The notes below the pieces were generated by a model. The model made no database searches, was not told the DNA's origin, and saw nothing but the letters and a program-made list of their open reading frames with translations. Positions 1 through 7,426 of a stretch of 51,525 nt of DNA are shown here, piece by piece. The position numbers and the translations under genes are program-made. Location: positions 1 through 51,525 of the forward strand of contig QCLY01000005.1 of the NCBI GenBank assembly GCA_003214195.1. The letters are read 5' to 3'. The DNA is from Prochlorococcus sp. AG-418-G23 (GTDB lineage: Bacteria > Cyanobacteriota > Cyanobacteriia > PCC-6307 > Cyanobiaceae). Position 1 is the first letter of the stretch. Each line of letters starts with the position of its first letter.

Positions 1-29
1 TGTACTTTAAATTTCGTGTGAGGAAATTT

Positions 30-1190
30 ATGAAGCTTTTTAAAAGCTTGCTCGTAGCTCCTGCAACATTAGGTCTTTTAGCACCTATGTCTGCTACAGC
101 AAACGAAGTTACAATCAGTGACTTCACACCCGCAGAACAACTTGCTATTACTAACAGTCGTGTAGACGGTCTAGAAGCAAGACTAAATAATGTAGAAGCC
201 GGTGGTTTCGCAGAAACAACAACTGTTTCATTCTCAGCTGATTTCGCGGTCGGTGCTGTTGATGGTAAAGGTATTACAACCTCAATTACTGATGGAGATG
301 AAACTCTTCAGGCTGTCTATGGTTTCCAGATTGACATAAATACTAACTTCTCTGGAGATGATTCACTTGATATCTCTCTTGATGCTGGTAATGGATTATC
401 AACAGGCGCTCTTGCTGAGTTCGACCTAAACGGTACTACTACAACTGGTGGTGATACAAATACACCTGATCTCCTAACTGTTGACGGTGTTTCTTACACT
501 TTCCCAATTGGTGACAAGGCAACTGTTATGGTTGGTGACAACTCAGATGGAAGTGCTTTATTCAACATAGCTTGTGTTTATGGCGGACCATCTAACACAC
601 TTGATGATTGTGGTGTTGTAAAAGCTGGAATCACAGGTGGTGGATTAGCACTTGGTGCTTCTTATGACATCGGCTCTGGATTCACAACTGCAGTTGGTTT
701 CCAATTCACTGAAACTGGTATTGCTACTGAAGGTAACGCTGATCAATATGCGTTTAACCTTGCATACACAGCTGATAACTACGGTGTTTCTTACACTTAT
801 GCAGCTTATGAAAATGGTGCTTCTCATACTGACAGCTACAATGCATTTAATGGTTACTACACATTAGATAACGGTTTAAGCATTAGTGCTGGTTATGAAG
901 CAGGTGCTCTCCAAAACGCAAGTAGTGATGAAGCTGATGAAACAGTATCATACTTCTTTGGTGTAGATACAGAAGTTGGACCAGGAACATTAGGCGTTGC
1001 CTACGGTACTTATGGAACAATGACTGAAGCTGCTACTGTAATTCCTGACAGAATGATGTATGAAGCATACTATTCATACGAAGTAAATGATGGAATGACA
1101 ATCACTCCACTTATTTACACTGTAGAAGGAGTAGATGCAGCTGATGAAGATGAAACTGGAATCATGGTTAAAACATCATTCAGCTTCTAA
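30..1190 (+). CDS. som: Outer-membrane porin (cyanobacterial Som-like)
   Basis: Predicted beta-barrel porin for small-solute uptake across the outer membrane. I chose the ATG at 30 rather than the in-frame GTG at 18: it gives a clean signal peptide (MKLFKSLLVAPATLGLLAPM, then SATA before NE, cleavage near residue 24), and GAGGA at 20-24 works as a ribosome binding site. The mature part is Gly/Thr/Ser/Asp/Tyr-rich with alternating hydrophobic strands and ends in SFSF; a terminal Phe is typical of barrels recognised by BamA. Residues about 27-55 look like a short helix or coiled coil. The SLH domain usual in cyanobacterial Som porins is not visible, and at 386 aa the protein is shorter than the usual 450-550. 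Family call is firm; the solute is unknown. Confidence 0.85.
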   Translation: MKLFKSLLVAPATLGLLAPMSATANEVTISDFTPAEQLAITNSRVDGLEARLNNVEAGGFAETTTVSFSADFAVGAVDGKGITTSITDGDETLQAVYGFQIDINTNFSGDDSLDISLDAGNGLSTGALAEFDLNGTTTTGGDTNTPDLLTVDGVSYTFPIGDKATVMVGDNSDGSALFNIACVYGGPSNTLDDCGVVKAGITGGGLALGASYDIGSGFTTAVGFQFTETGIATEGNADQYAFNLAYTADNYGVSYTYAAYENGASHTDSYNAFNGYYTLDNGLSISAGYEAGALQNASSDEADETVSYFFGVDTEVGPGTLGVAYGTYGTMTEAATVIPDRMMYEAYYSYEVNDGMTITPLIYTVEGVDAADEDETGIMVKTSFSF

Positions 1191-1223
1191 ATCTAAATTT
1201 AATTTAGAAATCTTACACACATT

Positions 1224-1252
1224 AAAAGACCTGCTATATGCAGGTCTTTTTT
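1224..1252 (+). terminator. Rho-independent terminator of the porin gene
   Basis: A perfect 11-bp stem (AAAAGACCTGC at 1224-1234 with its complement at 1240-1250), a 5-nt loop and a run of T. It begins 34 nt after the porin stop codon. It is one of the two strongest intrinsic terminators in the window. Confidence 0.93.
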
Positions 1253-1323
1253 ATTTGGAATTGATATTTTCAAGATACATAAATTTTAAATAAGATATCT
1301 GGGTTAAATTGTTAGTAACTAAA

Positions 1324-1506
1324 ATGGCTAGCTTTATCACTAAAATGGTTCCTATTTTTAAATGTCTTATTTGTAGAAAGGATATAGAGAGATCAACTAA
1401 AACTTATTGGAGTAAAAAAGGACATTTATTATGTTCAACATGTTTAGATAATATTGATAAAAAAAACTCAAGCAATAAAGATATTTCTAAAGAAACCAAA
1501 GCATAA
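1324..1506 (+). CDS. Small CxxC/CxxC putative zinc-ribbon protein
   Basis: A 60-residue basic protein. Cys14, Cys17, Cys37 and Cys40 form two CxxC knuckles 19 residues apart, the spacing expected of a treble-clef or zinc-ribbon metal site. The segment after residue 41 is Lys/Ser/Asn-rich and probably disordered. The frame can be read from a TTG at 1309, but the ATG at 1324 is the more natural start, and an ATG at 1345 is also possible. It lies between the porin terminator and the hli terminator, so it should have its own promoter. I do not recognise a named family; nucleic-acid or protein binding is a guess from the metal site only. Confidence 0.6.
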   Translation: MASFITKMVPIFKCLICRKDIERSTKTYWSKKGHLLCSTCLDNIDKKNSSNKDISKETKA

Positions 1507-1624
1507 AAAAATCCCATTAAACGGGGAAGAAAAAAATTAAAAATTGCTGTTTACATAAATCAAACAAGATTCTTTAAATAGAGGTTTGTATGACTAAGAA
1601 TTTTTTTAACTAATACTCAATTAT

Positions 1625-1678
1625 AAAAAAAAATTACTTGAAGTTTAAAATATCAATAAGTTTAAACATCAAGTAATT
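1625..1678 (-). terminator. Rho-independent terminator of hli
   Basis: Read on the minus strand this is a long hairpin: a 10-bp outer stem (1669-1678 with 1632-1641, TCAAGTAATT/AATTACTTGA), one A-A mismatch (1668/1642), a 7-bp inner stem (1661-1667 with 1643-1649) and an 11-nt loop. It is followed by a T run (complement of the A run 1625-1633). It begins 24 nt past the hli stop codon, which fits a monocistronic hli transcript. Confidence 0.88.
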
Positions 1679-1701
1679 ATATTAATTTATATTTTCGAGG
1701 T

Positions 1702-1809
1702 TTAAAACCATCCTGGAATGATTTGACCAGTGGTTACGTAAGCACCAACAGCGGCAACGAAACCTAACATTGCTGCCCAACCATTAAAACGTTCTGCTTC
1801 AGGAGTCAT
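1702..1809 (-). CDS. hli: High-light-inducible protein (Hlip), 35 aa
   Basis: A one-helix light-harvesting-like thylakoid protein. It reads MTPEAERFNGWAAMLGFVAA followed by VGAYVTTGQIIPGWF. The ERxNGxxAMxGF core is the chlorophyll-binding motif of the LHC/Hlip family: the Glu and Asn coordinate chlorophyll and the Arg pairs with the Glu. One membrane helix covers about residues 10-28. Hlips bind chlorophyll and carotenoid, protect photosystem II assembly intermediates and dissipate excess energy. At 35 aa it is near the minimum for the family; Prochlorococcus carries many such copies. The gene has its own promoter with an HLR1 element upstream and a strong terminator downstream. Confidence 0.96.
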   Translation of the reverse strand: MTPEAERFNGWAAMLGFVAAVGAYVTTGQIIPGWF

Positions 1810-1825
1810 AATAAAAGAAATGAAT

Positions 1826-1843
1826 TATGTAAATTATTGTAAC
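1826..1843 (-). promoter_or_regulatory. HLR1 element (RpaB operator) upstream of hli
   Basis: On the minus strand the 18 bases read GTTACAAT AA TTTACATA. This matches exactly the HLR1 consensus of two direct octamers (G/T)TTACA(T/A)(T/A) separated by 2 nt, the binding site of the response regulator RpaB in cyanobacteria. It lies 17-34 nt upstream of the hli ATG. The site is seen in the sequence; RpaB binding is inferred from the known consensus. Confidence 0.82.
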
Positions 1844-1865
1844 AGGTAATATGAAGTTCTGTAAA
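1836..1865 (-). promoter_or_regulatory. Putative sigma-70 promoter of hli
   Basis: Minus-strand TTTACA (1865-1860) and TACAAT (1841-1836) are separated by 18 nt, and each differs from the -35/-10 consensus at one base. The transcript would start near 1829, giving a leader of about 20 nt. The HLR1 element covers the -10 and the probable start point, so bound RpaB would be expected to repress. Confidence 0.55.
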
Positions 1866-2065
1866 GTATTTCGAGAAACTTTTGGTGTGATAGACCTCTA
1901 TTTTCTAAAAATGTCATAAATGCAACAAAAGTGGTTCATTTTGCAAATTTTTGAGTTGCACAAGAGTCTGCAATTTCCTTAGCCTCAAATTTAAAAAGTG
2001 TTCGACTTTGTTCGAAAATTATTTACTTTACTAAAGTTATGATTTTTTTAAAGAAATAAAAAACA

Positions 2066-2176
2066 TGTAACTCAATTAAAAATGTGGGTCGCCTGAGATT
2101 CGAACTCAGGACCAGCCGGTTAAAAGCCGGATGCTCTACCGCTGAGCTAGCGACCCATTTTGTAAAATTGAGTACA
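2066..2176 (-). repeat. Inverted repeat flanking tRNA-Lys
   Basis: The bases just outside the tRNA are near complements of each other: TGTAACTCAATT at 2066-2077 and AATTGAGTACA at 2166-2176. In the precursor RNA the 5' leader and 3' trailer could pair for 7 bp (AATTGAG/CTCAATT), then 4 more after a one-base bulge, continuing the acceptor stem outward across a short A/T-rich internal loop. It could be a processing signal or part of a terminator. Confidence 0.55.
2085..2156 (-). tRNA. tRNA-Lys (anticodon UUU)
   Basis: A complete 72-nt cloverleaf on the minus strand. The 7-bp acceptor is GGGTCGC/GCGACCC with discriminator A; the D arm is GCTCAGCGGTAGAGC; the anticodon arm CCGGCTTTTAACCGG reads TTT; the T arm is CCTGAG-TTCGAAT-CTCAGG. 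CCA is not encoded and must be added after transcription. The T-rich sequence directly downstream may help end transcription. It is divergent from psbY. Confidence 0.97.
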
Positions 2177-2334
2177 TATGAAATTATCCCTTTTTAAGGA
2201 AAAAAAAACAACTTTTTATTTCAACTTGAACAATAGGAAAAACAATTCTTAACTTATGAGATAAAAAATTAAAAATTCTCTCCATATTTGCAGTTAAAAG
2301 GTAGGATATTGGATAAATAAACAGTATTACTAAA

Positions 2335-2451
2335 ATGCTTAGAACAATCGTAGTTTTCGCACCTATTATCGCTGCTTTAGCTTGGGTTATATTTAATATA
2401 CAAAAACCTGCAAGAGAACAGTTTAATAGAGACTTTTTGGGAAAGGATTAA
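2335..2451 (+). CDS. psbY: Photosystem II protein PsbY
   Basis: A 38-residue single-span thylakoid protein. It begins [20 protein letters not shown], continues with [10 protein letters not shown] and ends in DFLGKD. One membrane helix covers about residues 4-22, followed by a charged tail. The helix with its AxxWxxxNI pattern resembles PsbY, a low-molecular-mass subunit at the periphery of photosystem II near cytochrome b559. No Shine-Dalgarno is obvious, as is common in this lineage. It ends 6 nt before trmFO and probably shares its message. Another small PSII subunit is the main alternative; the reading frame itself is convincing. Confidence 0.8.
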
Positions 2452-2457
2452 CCTGAT

Positions 2458-3870
2458 TTGATAGAGAAAGAAGTAATAGTCATTGGAGCAGGTCTTGCAG
2501 GTTCTGAAGCTGCATGGCAGGTAGCTAACTCTGGTGTGCCAGTTACATTAGTTGAGATGAGACCTTTCAAGTTAACACCCGCTCATCATTCTGGTGAATT
2601 CGGAGAGTTGGTTTGTAGTAATAGTTTTGGAGCTTTAAGTTCAGATAGAGCTGCTGGCTTATTACAAAAGGAACTAAGATTTTTTAATTCATTGATAGTT
2701 CAAACGGCAGATAAATTTTCTGTTCCTGCTGGTGGAGCTTTAGCTGTTGATAGATCTAAATTTAGTAATGCTCTGACTGAAGAATTATCTAATCATCCTT
2801 TAATTAAAGTTAAGAGATTTGAACAACTGGATCTTCCAGGCAAAGAAAATATAACTATCCTCGCGACTGGTCCACTAACAGCAAATGAATTGGCCAACAA
2901 AATTCAATTTTTTACAGGTATCGACGCCTGTCATTTTTTTGATGCTGCTAGTCCAATAATTTATGGCGATACTATTGACAAAGAGATTGTCTTTAAAGCT
3001 AGTAGATACGACAAAGGAGATCCAGCATACTATAATTGTCCTTTGGCTGAGAAAGAATATATAAATTTTAGGAATGAATTAATTCAAGGCGAGCAGGCTA
3101 AATTAAAGGATTTTGATAAAGAATCTGCAAATTTTTTTGAAGCTTGTTTACCCATAGAAGAAATTGCCAGAAGAGGAGTTGACACAATGAGATACGGACC
3201 ATTGAAATCAATAGGTTTGTGGAATCCTAAATGGGGAGATTTATTTGATAAAGAAAATAGAGTTAAAAATCGTCCTCATGCAATTGTTCAATTAAGGATG
3301 GAAGATCTAGAAGGTAAGTTGCTCAATATGGTGGGTTTTCAAACCAACTTAAAATGGTCAGAACAAAAACGAATTTTCAGGATGATTCCAGGATTAGAAA
3401 AAGCTGAATTTGTACGATTTGGAGTAATGCATAGAAATACTTTTTTAGAATCTCCTAAATTACTCTTGCCAACACTGCAATTTATAAAAAGGGAAACACT
3501 TTTGGCAGCTGGACAGATAACAGGCACTGAAGGTTATGCCGCCGCTGCTGCGGGTGGATTACTTGCAGGAATAAATGCATCCTTATTAGCTATGAATAAC
3601 AAACCAGTAACTTTCCCTGATGAATCAATGATTGGTTCTTTAATAAATTTCATAAGTAATAGAAATCAAATATTATCTAATCAGAAAAAAAACAAATTCC
3701 AACCAATGCCTGCCTCATTTGGTTTAGTCCCAGAACTTACTAAAAGAATAAAAGATAAAAAATTAAGATATAAAGCTTATCAGGAAAGATCTACTGAAGC
3801 TTTAAAAGGGTTTAAAAAAATTCTAGATTCTCGTTTTGAAAAAGATCCCTTACTTATCAAAATTAACTAA
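2458..3870 (+). CDS. trmFO: tRNA (m5U54) methyltransferase TrmFO, folate/FAD-dependent
   Basis: Methylates U54 in the T loop of tRNA using methylenetetrahydrofolate and FADH2. The FAD-binding GAGLAGSE lies at residues 10-17, the EMRP segment follows, and Cys53 in VCSNSF sits exactly where the Bacillus enzyme has a catalytic Cys. A second conserved Cys is in the [11 protein letters not shown] segment near residue 225. The second FAD segment, [12 protein letters not shown], is near residues 355-367. At 470 aa it is normal for the family. The start is TTG; no upstream ATG is available, and the dinucleotide-binding strand begins only four codons in, so a later start is unlikely. Confidence 0.95.
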   Translation: MIEKEVIVIGAGLAGSEAAWQVANSGVPVTLVEMRPFKLTPAHHSGEFGELVCSNSFGALSSDRAAGLLQKELRFFNSLIVQTADKFSVPAGGALAVDRSKFSNALTEELSNHPLIKVKRFEQLDLPGKENITILATGPLTANELANKIQFFTGIDACHFFDAASPIIYGDTIDKEIVFKASRYDKGDPAYYNCPLAEKEYINFRNELIQGEQAKLKDFDKESANFFEACLPIEEIARRGVDTMRYGPLKSIGLWNPKWGDLFDKENRVKNRPHAIVQLRMEDLEGKLLNMVGFQTNLKWSEQKRIFRMIPGLEKAEFVRFGVMHRNTFLESPKLLLPTLQFIKRETLLAAGQITGTEGYAAAAAGGLLAGINASLLAMNNKPVTFPDESMIGSLINFISNRNQILSNQKKNKFQPMPASFGLVPELTKRIKDKKLRYKAYQERSTEALKGFKKILDSRFEKDPLLIKIN

Positions 3871-3894
3871 AATGAATTATCTAAAGTTTCAAAA

Positions 3895-5439
3895 ATGAAA
3901 TCAGATAAGGAAAATTTCGATGTAATTATTATCGGTTCAGGAATTGGGGGGTTAGTAACGGCATCACAATTAGCAGCCAAAGGGGCTCAAGTTTTAGTTC
4001 TTGAGAAATATATTATTCCAGGTGGAAGTGGAGGCTCCTTTAAGAGAAAAGGTTATACCTTTGATGTAGGTGCTTCAATGATTTTTGGATTTGGAGATAA
4101 AGGTTATACAAACTTATTAACTCGTGCCTTAAAAGATGTTGATGAGAAATGCGAGACTATTCCAGACCCTGTTCAGCTCGAATATCATCTCCCAAATAAC
4201 TTTAGTATTTCTGTAGACAAAAATTATGATCAATTTATAAGTAAATTATCAGCTAGTTTTCCTGAGGAAAAAGATGGCATCAAAAAATTTTACGATACTT
4301 GTGCAAATGTTTTTAAATGTTTAGATTCAATGCCTCTTTTATCAATAGAGGACCCGAGTTATCTTTTTAAAGTTTTCTTTAAATCTCCCTTATCTTGTTT
4401 AGGGTTGGCTAGATGGTTACCTGTAAATGCAGGGGATGTTGCCAGAAAGTTTATAAAGGATCCTGAGCTTTTAAAGTTTATCGATATCGAATGTTTTTGT
4501 TGGTCAGTAATGCCAGCTCTCAAAACTCCTATGATTAATGCGGGAATGGTTTTTACAGACAGACATGTTGGAGGCATCAATTATCCAAAAGGAGGAGTAG
4601 GGAAAATAGCAGAGAAGTTGGTTACTGGCATTGAAAAGTTAGGAAGCAAAATTCGCTTCAAAGCTAATGTTACCAAAATACTTTTAAAGGATGATAAGGC
4701 AGTAGGCGTTAAACTTTCAAATGGGGAAGAAATCTTCTCAAACATTATTGTATCTAATTCGACTAGATGGGATACTTTTGGATTAAAAGATAAAAAGAAA
4801 GGATTAATTACAAGTAAAAATGTTCCAAAAAGTGAATATAAGTGGTCAGAAACCTACAAACCTTCACCTTCTTTTGTATCGATTCACCTCGGTGTAAATA
4901 AAAATCTAATAAACAATCACTTTAATTGCCATCATATCATTGTTGATGATTGGAATGAATTAGAAAGTGAAAAGGGAGTGATCTTTGTTTCTATTCCTAC
5001 CTTGCTTGATCCTTCCCTGGCTCCCGAAGGTAAACATATAATTCATGCATTCACTCCTTCATCCATAGATGAGTGGGAAGGCCTTTCAAGGAGAGAGTAT
5101 CTTCAGAAGAAAGAGGAATATTTTTCATTTATTGTTGAAAAGATTTCAAGTCTTTTGCCTAATCTAGTTCAAAATATTGATCACAAAGAAATTGGCACGC
5201 CAAAAACTCATAGAAAATTTCTTGGCAGATATGGTGGAACTTATGGGCCAATCCCTAATCAAAAGTTACTTGGACTTTTACCAATGCCTTTTAATACAAC
5301 AAAAATCAAGAACCTTTATTGCGTAGGGGATTCTTGCTTCCCAGGTCAAGGCTTAAATGCAGTTGCTTTTAGTGGATATGCTTGTGCCCATAAAATAGGT
5401 TCAAAACTCAATATAAATAGTTTCAAATTGCCAGATTAA
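3895..5439 (+). CDS. crtH: Carotenoid isomerase CrtH (CRTISO)
   Basis: Converts poly-cis-lycopene (prolycopene) to all-trans-lycopene, the last isomerisation before cyclisation to carotenes. An FAD-binding fold is at the N-terminus (DVIIIGSGIGG at about residues 9-19, then LEKYIIPGGSGG), with a typical C-terminal FAD segment NLYCVGDSCFPGQGLNAVAF near residue 470. At 514 aa it matches cyanobacterial CrtH better than the phytoene desaturases CrtP or CrtI. It follows trmFO by 24 nt on the same strand. Cyanobacteria need it in the dark, when light cannot drive isomerisation. Confidence 0.93.
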   Translation: MKSDKENFDVIIIGSGIGGLVTASQLAAKGAQVLVLEKYIIPGGSGGSFKRKGYTFDVGASMIFGFGDKGYTNLLTRALKDVDEKCETIPDPVQLEYHLPNNFSISVDKNYDQFISKLSASFPEEKDGIKKFYDTCANVFKCLDSMPLLSIEDPSYLFKVFFKSPLSCLGLARWLPVNAGDVARKFIKDPELLKFIDIECFCWSVMPALKTPMINAGMVFTDRHVGGINYPKGGVGKIAEKLVTGIEKLGSKIRFKANVTKILLKDDKAVGVKLSNGEEIFSNIIVSNSTRWDTFGLKDKKKGLITSKNVPKSEYKWSETYKPSPSFVSIHLGVNKNLINNHFNCHHIIVDDWNELESEKGVIFVSIPTLLDPSLAPEGKHIIHAFTPSSIDEWEGLSRREYLQKKEEYFSFIVEKISSLLPNLVQNIDHKEIGTPKTHRKFLGRYGGTYGPIPNQKLLGLLPMPFNTTKIKNLYCVGDSCFPGQGLNAVAFSGYACAHKIGSKLNINSFKLPD

Positions 5440-5454
5440 AAGGGTTTTTAAGAG

Positions 5455-5985
5455 ATGATAGAAAAGTTTAAAACTCTTTTTTTTGTAAAAAGTTCTTTAA
5501 TTTCTTTATACTTGGCACTTACAATTCCCATACCTTTTATCTCAATTGATAAATTAAAAATCTTCTCTTTATTAACATTTATTTTAGGCTTTTATTTAAT
5601 TATCAATATCACCAGTGATCATGTAGAGACTTCTAATAATAAAATTTCATATAAAACTAGTTTTATTTCTAAAATCCTTGGGAGAAAAAATTGGGAGATT
5701 TCTTGGGAAGATATTAAGCTAATCAAATCTCTAGCTACTAGTCAAGGCAGTAAAGTCTATTACTTCAATACAGATAAAGGAGATAATTATCTCATTCCAC
5801 AAAGGGTAGAAAACTTCAAAAGGTTATTAGATATTGTTTCCCAAAAAACTGGCCTTTACGTTAGTGACATATCTTATTTATCACCCTTATGGACTTATAA
5901 ATTATTAACCTTTCTTTCGGTTTGTATGATTATTGGAGAAATTTTTGCATTTAAAGATCAGATGTTATCGATGCTAAATCTATAA
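5455..5985 (+). CDS. Conserved membrane protein of unknown function
   Basis: A 176-residue protein with two hydrophobic segments near the N-terminus (about residues 14-32 and 36-53), a soluble middle (about 55-145) and a C-terminal hydrophobic segment (about 148-168). The middle alternates short strands (NKISYKTSF, NWEISWEDIKLI, KVYYFNTDKG), which recalls the small PH-like beta domains of bacterial membrane proteins; that comparison is only structural intuition. It follows crtH by 15 nt and is probably in the same operon. Its last 28 nt overlap the 3' end of the convergent response regulator gene. Function unknown. Confidence 0.8.
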   Translation: MIEKFKTLFFVKSSLISLYLALTIPIPFISIDKLKIFSLLTFILGFYLIINITSDHVETSNNKISYKTSFISKILGRKNWEISWEDIKLIKSLATSQGSKVYYFNTDKGDNYLIPQRVENFKRLLDIVSQKTGLYVSDISYLSPLWTYKLLTFLSVCMIIGEIFAFKDQMLSMLNL

Positions 5986-6695
5986 CCTTGTTGACGTACC
6001 GTTGTTATTCCACCTCCTTCTCCTAATCCGGCTTGCTCTAATTTTCTTCTCAATGTCAAGACTTGAGTATCTACAGATCTTGGCCCTCCACTAAATGGGG
6101 GCCAAGCCATTCTTAAAAGCTCTTGTCTACTTCGTACCATGCCAGGAGGCATAAGAAGAGCACATAGTAGAGCAAACTCCCTTGGGCTAAGTTCTACGGG
6201 CTTCTCGCTAAGAGTTACCTGTCTTAATAGAAGATGAACTTCTAGAGGGCCGACTTCAACTTTTTCTTGTAATCCTATTCTGCCTCTTTTTAGTAACGTT
6301 CTACATCTTGCAGCTAACTCTTCTAATCCAAATGGCTTTCTAAGAACATCATCAGCGCCTTCATCAAGTAGGTTTACTAAAGCTTCAACACCTGATCTCG
6401 CTGTTAGTACAATTACAGAAGACCCCAACTGTTGAGCTAATCTCATAGCTGTATTTTGCTCAAGGATTTCTGCACTAACCAATAGGTCGGGAGATTGTTC
6501 TCTGCATAAGTCAATTGCTTCTGCAGCTGATCCAACCGCGGCAGCAAGGTGACCATCTTGGCGAAGCCTTTGTACAAGGACTGTTCTAAGTGTGGGATGA
6601 GGTTCAACAACAAGAACTCTCGAAGGTGTTTGAGAGTTAGTAGGCAATTGTGAACCGCCAGGAGTTGAAGCTAAGATTTGCTCAGTTGATTGCAT
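5958..6695 (-). CDS. OmpR-family response regulator with a degenerate receiver
   Basis: A 245-residue transcription factor: a Pro/Ser/Thr/Gln-rich N-terminus (1-25), a receiver fold (about 26-136) and an OmpR/PhoB winged helix (about 145-243; VELSPREFALL, SVDTQVLTLRRKL, VRQQGYRF). The receiver lacks the usual phosphorylation residues. Ala75 stands where the phospho-acceptor Asp should be (SPDLLVSA), and the acidic pair is Glu31-Pro32. The switch Thr98 and Lys120 are retained. It therefore probably does not work by classical phosphotransfer. Its DNA is visibly richer in G+C than its neighbours: I count 25 of 60 at 6001-6060 and 30 of 60 at 6541-6600. Targets are unknown. It is divergent from the small gene at 6782. 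Confidence 0.92.
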   Translation of the reverse strand: MQSTEQILASTPGGSQLPTNSQTPSRVLVVEPHPTLRTVLVQRLRQDGHLAAAVGSAAEAIDLCREQSPDLLVSAEILEQNTAMRLAQQLGSSVIVLTARSGVEALVNLLDEGADDVLRKPFGLEELAARCRTLLKRGRIGLQEKVEVGPLEVHLLLRQVTLSEKPVELSPREFALLCALLMPPGMVRSRQELLRMAWPPFSGGPRSVDTQVLTLRRKLEQAGLGEGGGITTVRQQGYRFSIDNI

Positions 6696-6781
6696 TCTTA
6701 ATTACTGTTGGGCCAGGCAAGTTTTTGTCTTCCTTAATAAGGTATAACAAATGCAAAAAAAAAATCAGAATCTATCGAATT

Positions 6782-7051
6782 ATGACATCATTTGAAAACG
6801 CTAAAGCAATTCGTCATTTTCAATCGATTTGCGATAATTGCCAAGACTTAGTGACTCGTTTTCATTCGCCATCTGATCTTAAATTATATAGTGATGGTTA
6901 TCTCCAAGCCTTAAGGAATTGCAATGGTTTAGAGCAAAGAGATCAAGAGAAATTGGAGAAATTAATTGAAAGGTGGATTCTCGATCCTTCAAGTTTTATT
7001 GATCCAGAAGGGGAACAAAATAAAGGTTTTTTTGATAAAAAAAGGATTTAA
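6782..7051 (+). CDS. Small conserved cyanobacterial protein (possibly DUF6761)
   Basis: An 89-residue soluble, probably all-helical protein starting MTSFENAKAIRHFQ. The frame is open further upstream, but that part is antisense to the start of the response regulator gene and has poor protein character, so I take the ATG at 6782. Its pattern (AIRHFQS near the N-terminus, SDLKLYSDGYLQALR in the middle, then RxEKLIERW and a loose acidic tail) resembles a short protein found across cyanobacteria that I believe is DUF6761; this is from memory and not verified. Two Cys (CDNC) occur near residue 18. No function is known to me. Confidence 0.8.
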   Translation: MTSFENAKAIRHFQSICDNCQDLVTRFHSPSDLKLYSDGYLQALRNCNGLEQRDQEKLEKLIERWILDPSSFIDPEGEQNKGFFDKKRI

Positions 7052-7099
7052 AATATTAATTTTTATTAACCAAATCAGTATTTATACTTACTAATTGTT

Positions 7100-7423
7100 T
7101 TAAGACGCTAATTCAATCTCTATTTTTTCTTTTAAGGATCCTGTGTTATACATTTCAATAAGAATGTCTGATCCGCCAAGAAATTCCCCTTTTAAATAAA
7201 CTTGAGGAATTGTTGGCCAATCTGAATACTCTTTAATACCTTCACGTACTTCGTAATCACTTAAAACGTCAAAAGTACTAAATTCTACCCCTAGGGAATT
7301 TAGTATTTGAACCACATTGTTGGAGAAACCGCATTGAGGCATTAGTTTTGTCCCCTTCATGAATACCATTACCGGATTACCATCAATCAGTTTTTGTATT
7401 TTATCTTTTGTTAAATTGTCCAT
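7100..7423 (-). CDS. grxD: Monothiol CGFS glutaredoxin (Grx4 type)
   Basis: A 107-residue thioredoxin-fold protein with active site CGFS at residues 31-34 preceded by KGT (residues 23-25), the [16 protein letters not shown] segment with its cis-proline, and a GGSD glutathione-binding turn. CGFS glutaredoxins bind a [2Fe-2S] cluster through this Cys plus glutathione, pass clusters to targets and sense iron rather than reduce disulfides. The gene directly follows a bolA gene (3-nt gap); Grx4 and BolA proteins form mixed cluster-bridged complexes, so the linkage supports both calls. Confidence 0.95.
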   Translation of the reverse strand: MDNLTKDKIQKLIDGNPVMVFMKGTKLMPQCGFSNNVVQILNSLGVEFSTFDVLSDYEVREGIKEYSDWPTIPQVYLKGEFLGGSDILIEMYNTGSLKEKIEIELAS

Positions 7424-7426
7424 AAT

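Noticed and set aside
652-867. Overlapping frames within the porin gene on both strands
   Set aside because: Repetitive Leu/Met-rich or Ser/Cys-rich translations produced by the porin codon pattern; the porin frame has signal peptide, barrel and terminal Phe.
1507-1535. TCCC ... GGGA hairpin after the small CxxC gene
   Set aside because: Only 4 bp with an 8-nt loop, followed by A rather than T on the plus strand; too weak to call a terminator.
2000-2015. Two GTTCGA hexamers 10 bp apart between hli and tRNA-Lys
   Set aside because: The period matches HLR1 but the half-site does not (GTTCGA rather than TTACA), and the position is over 160 nt upstream of hli and downstream of the tRNA. No gene is clearly served.
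2025-2037. ACTTTA-C-TAAAGT dyad
   Set aside because: Short and AT-rich, no T run in a useful place, and no adjacent start codon. Likely chance.
6650-6781. Upstream extension of the small gene at 6782
   Set aside because: It would be antisense to the start of the response regulator gene and reads as basic filler; the ATG at 6782 begins recognisable protein.
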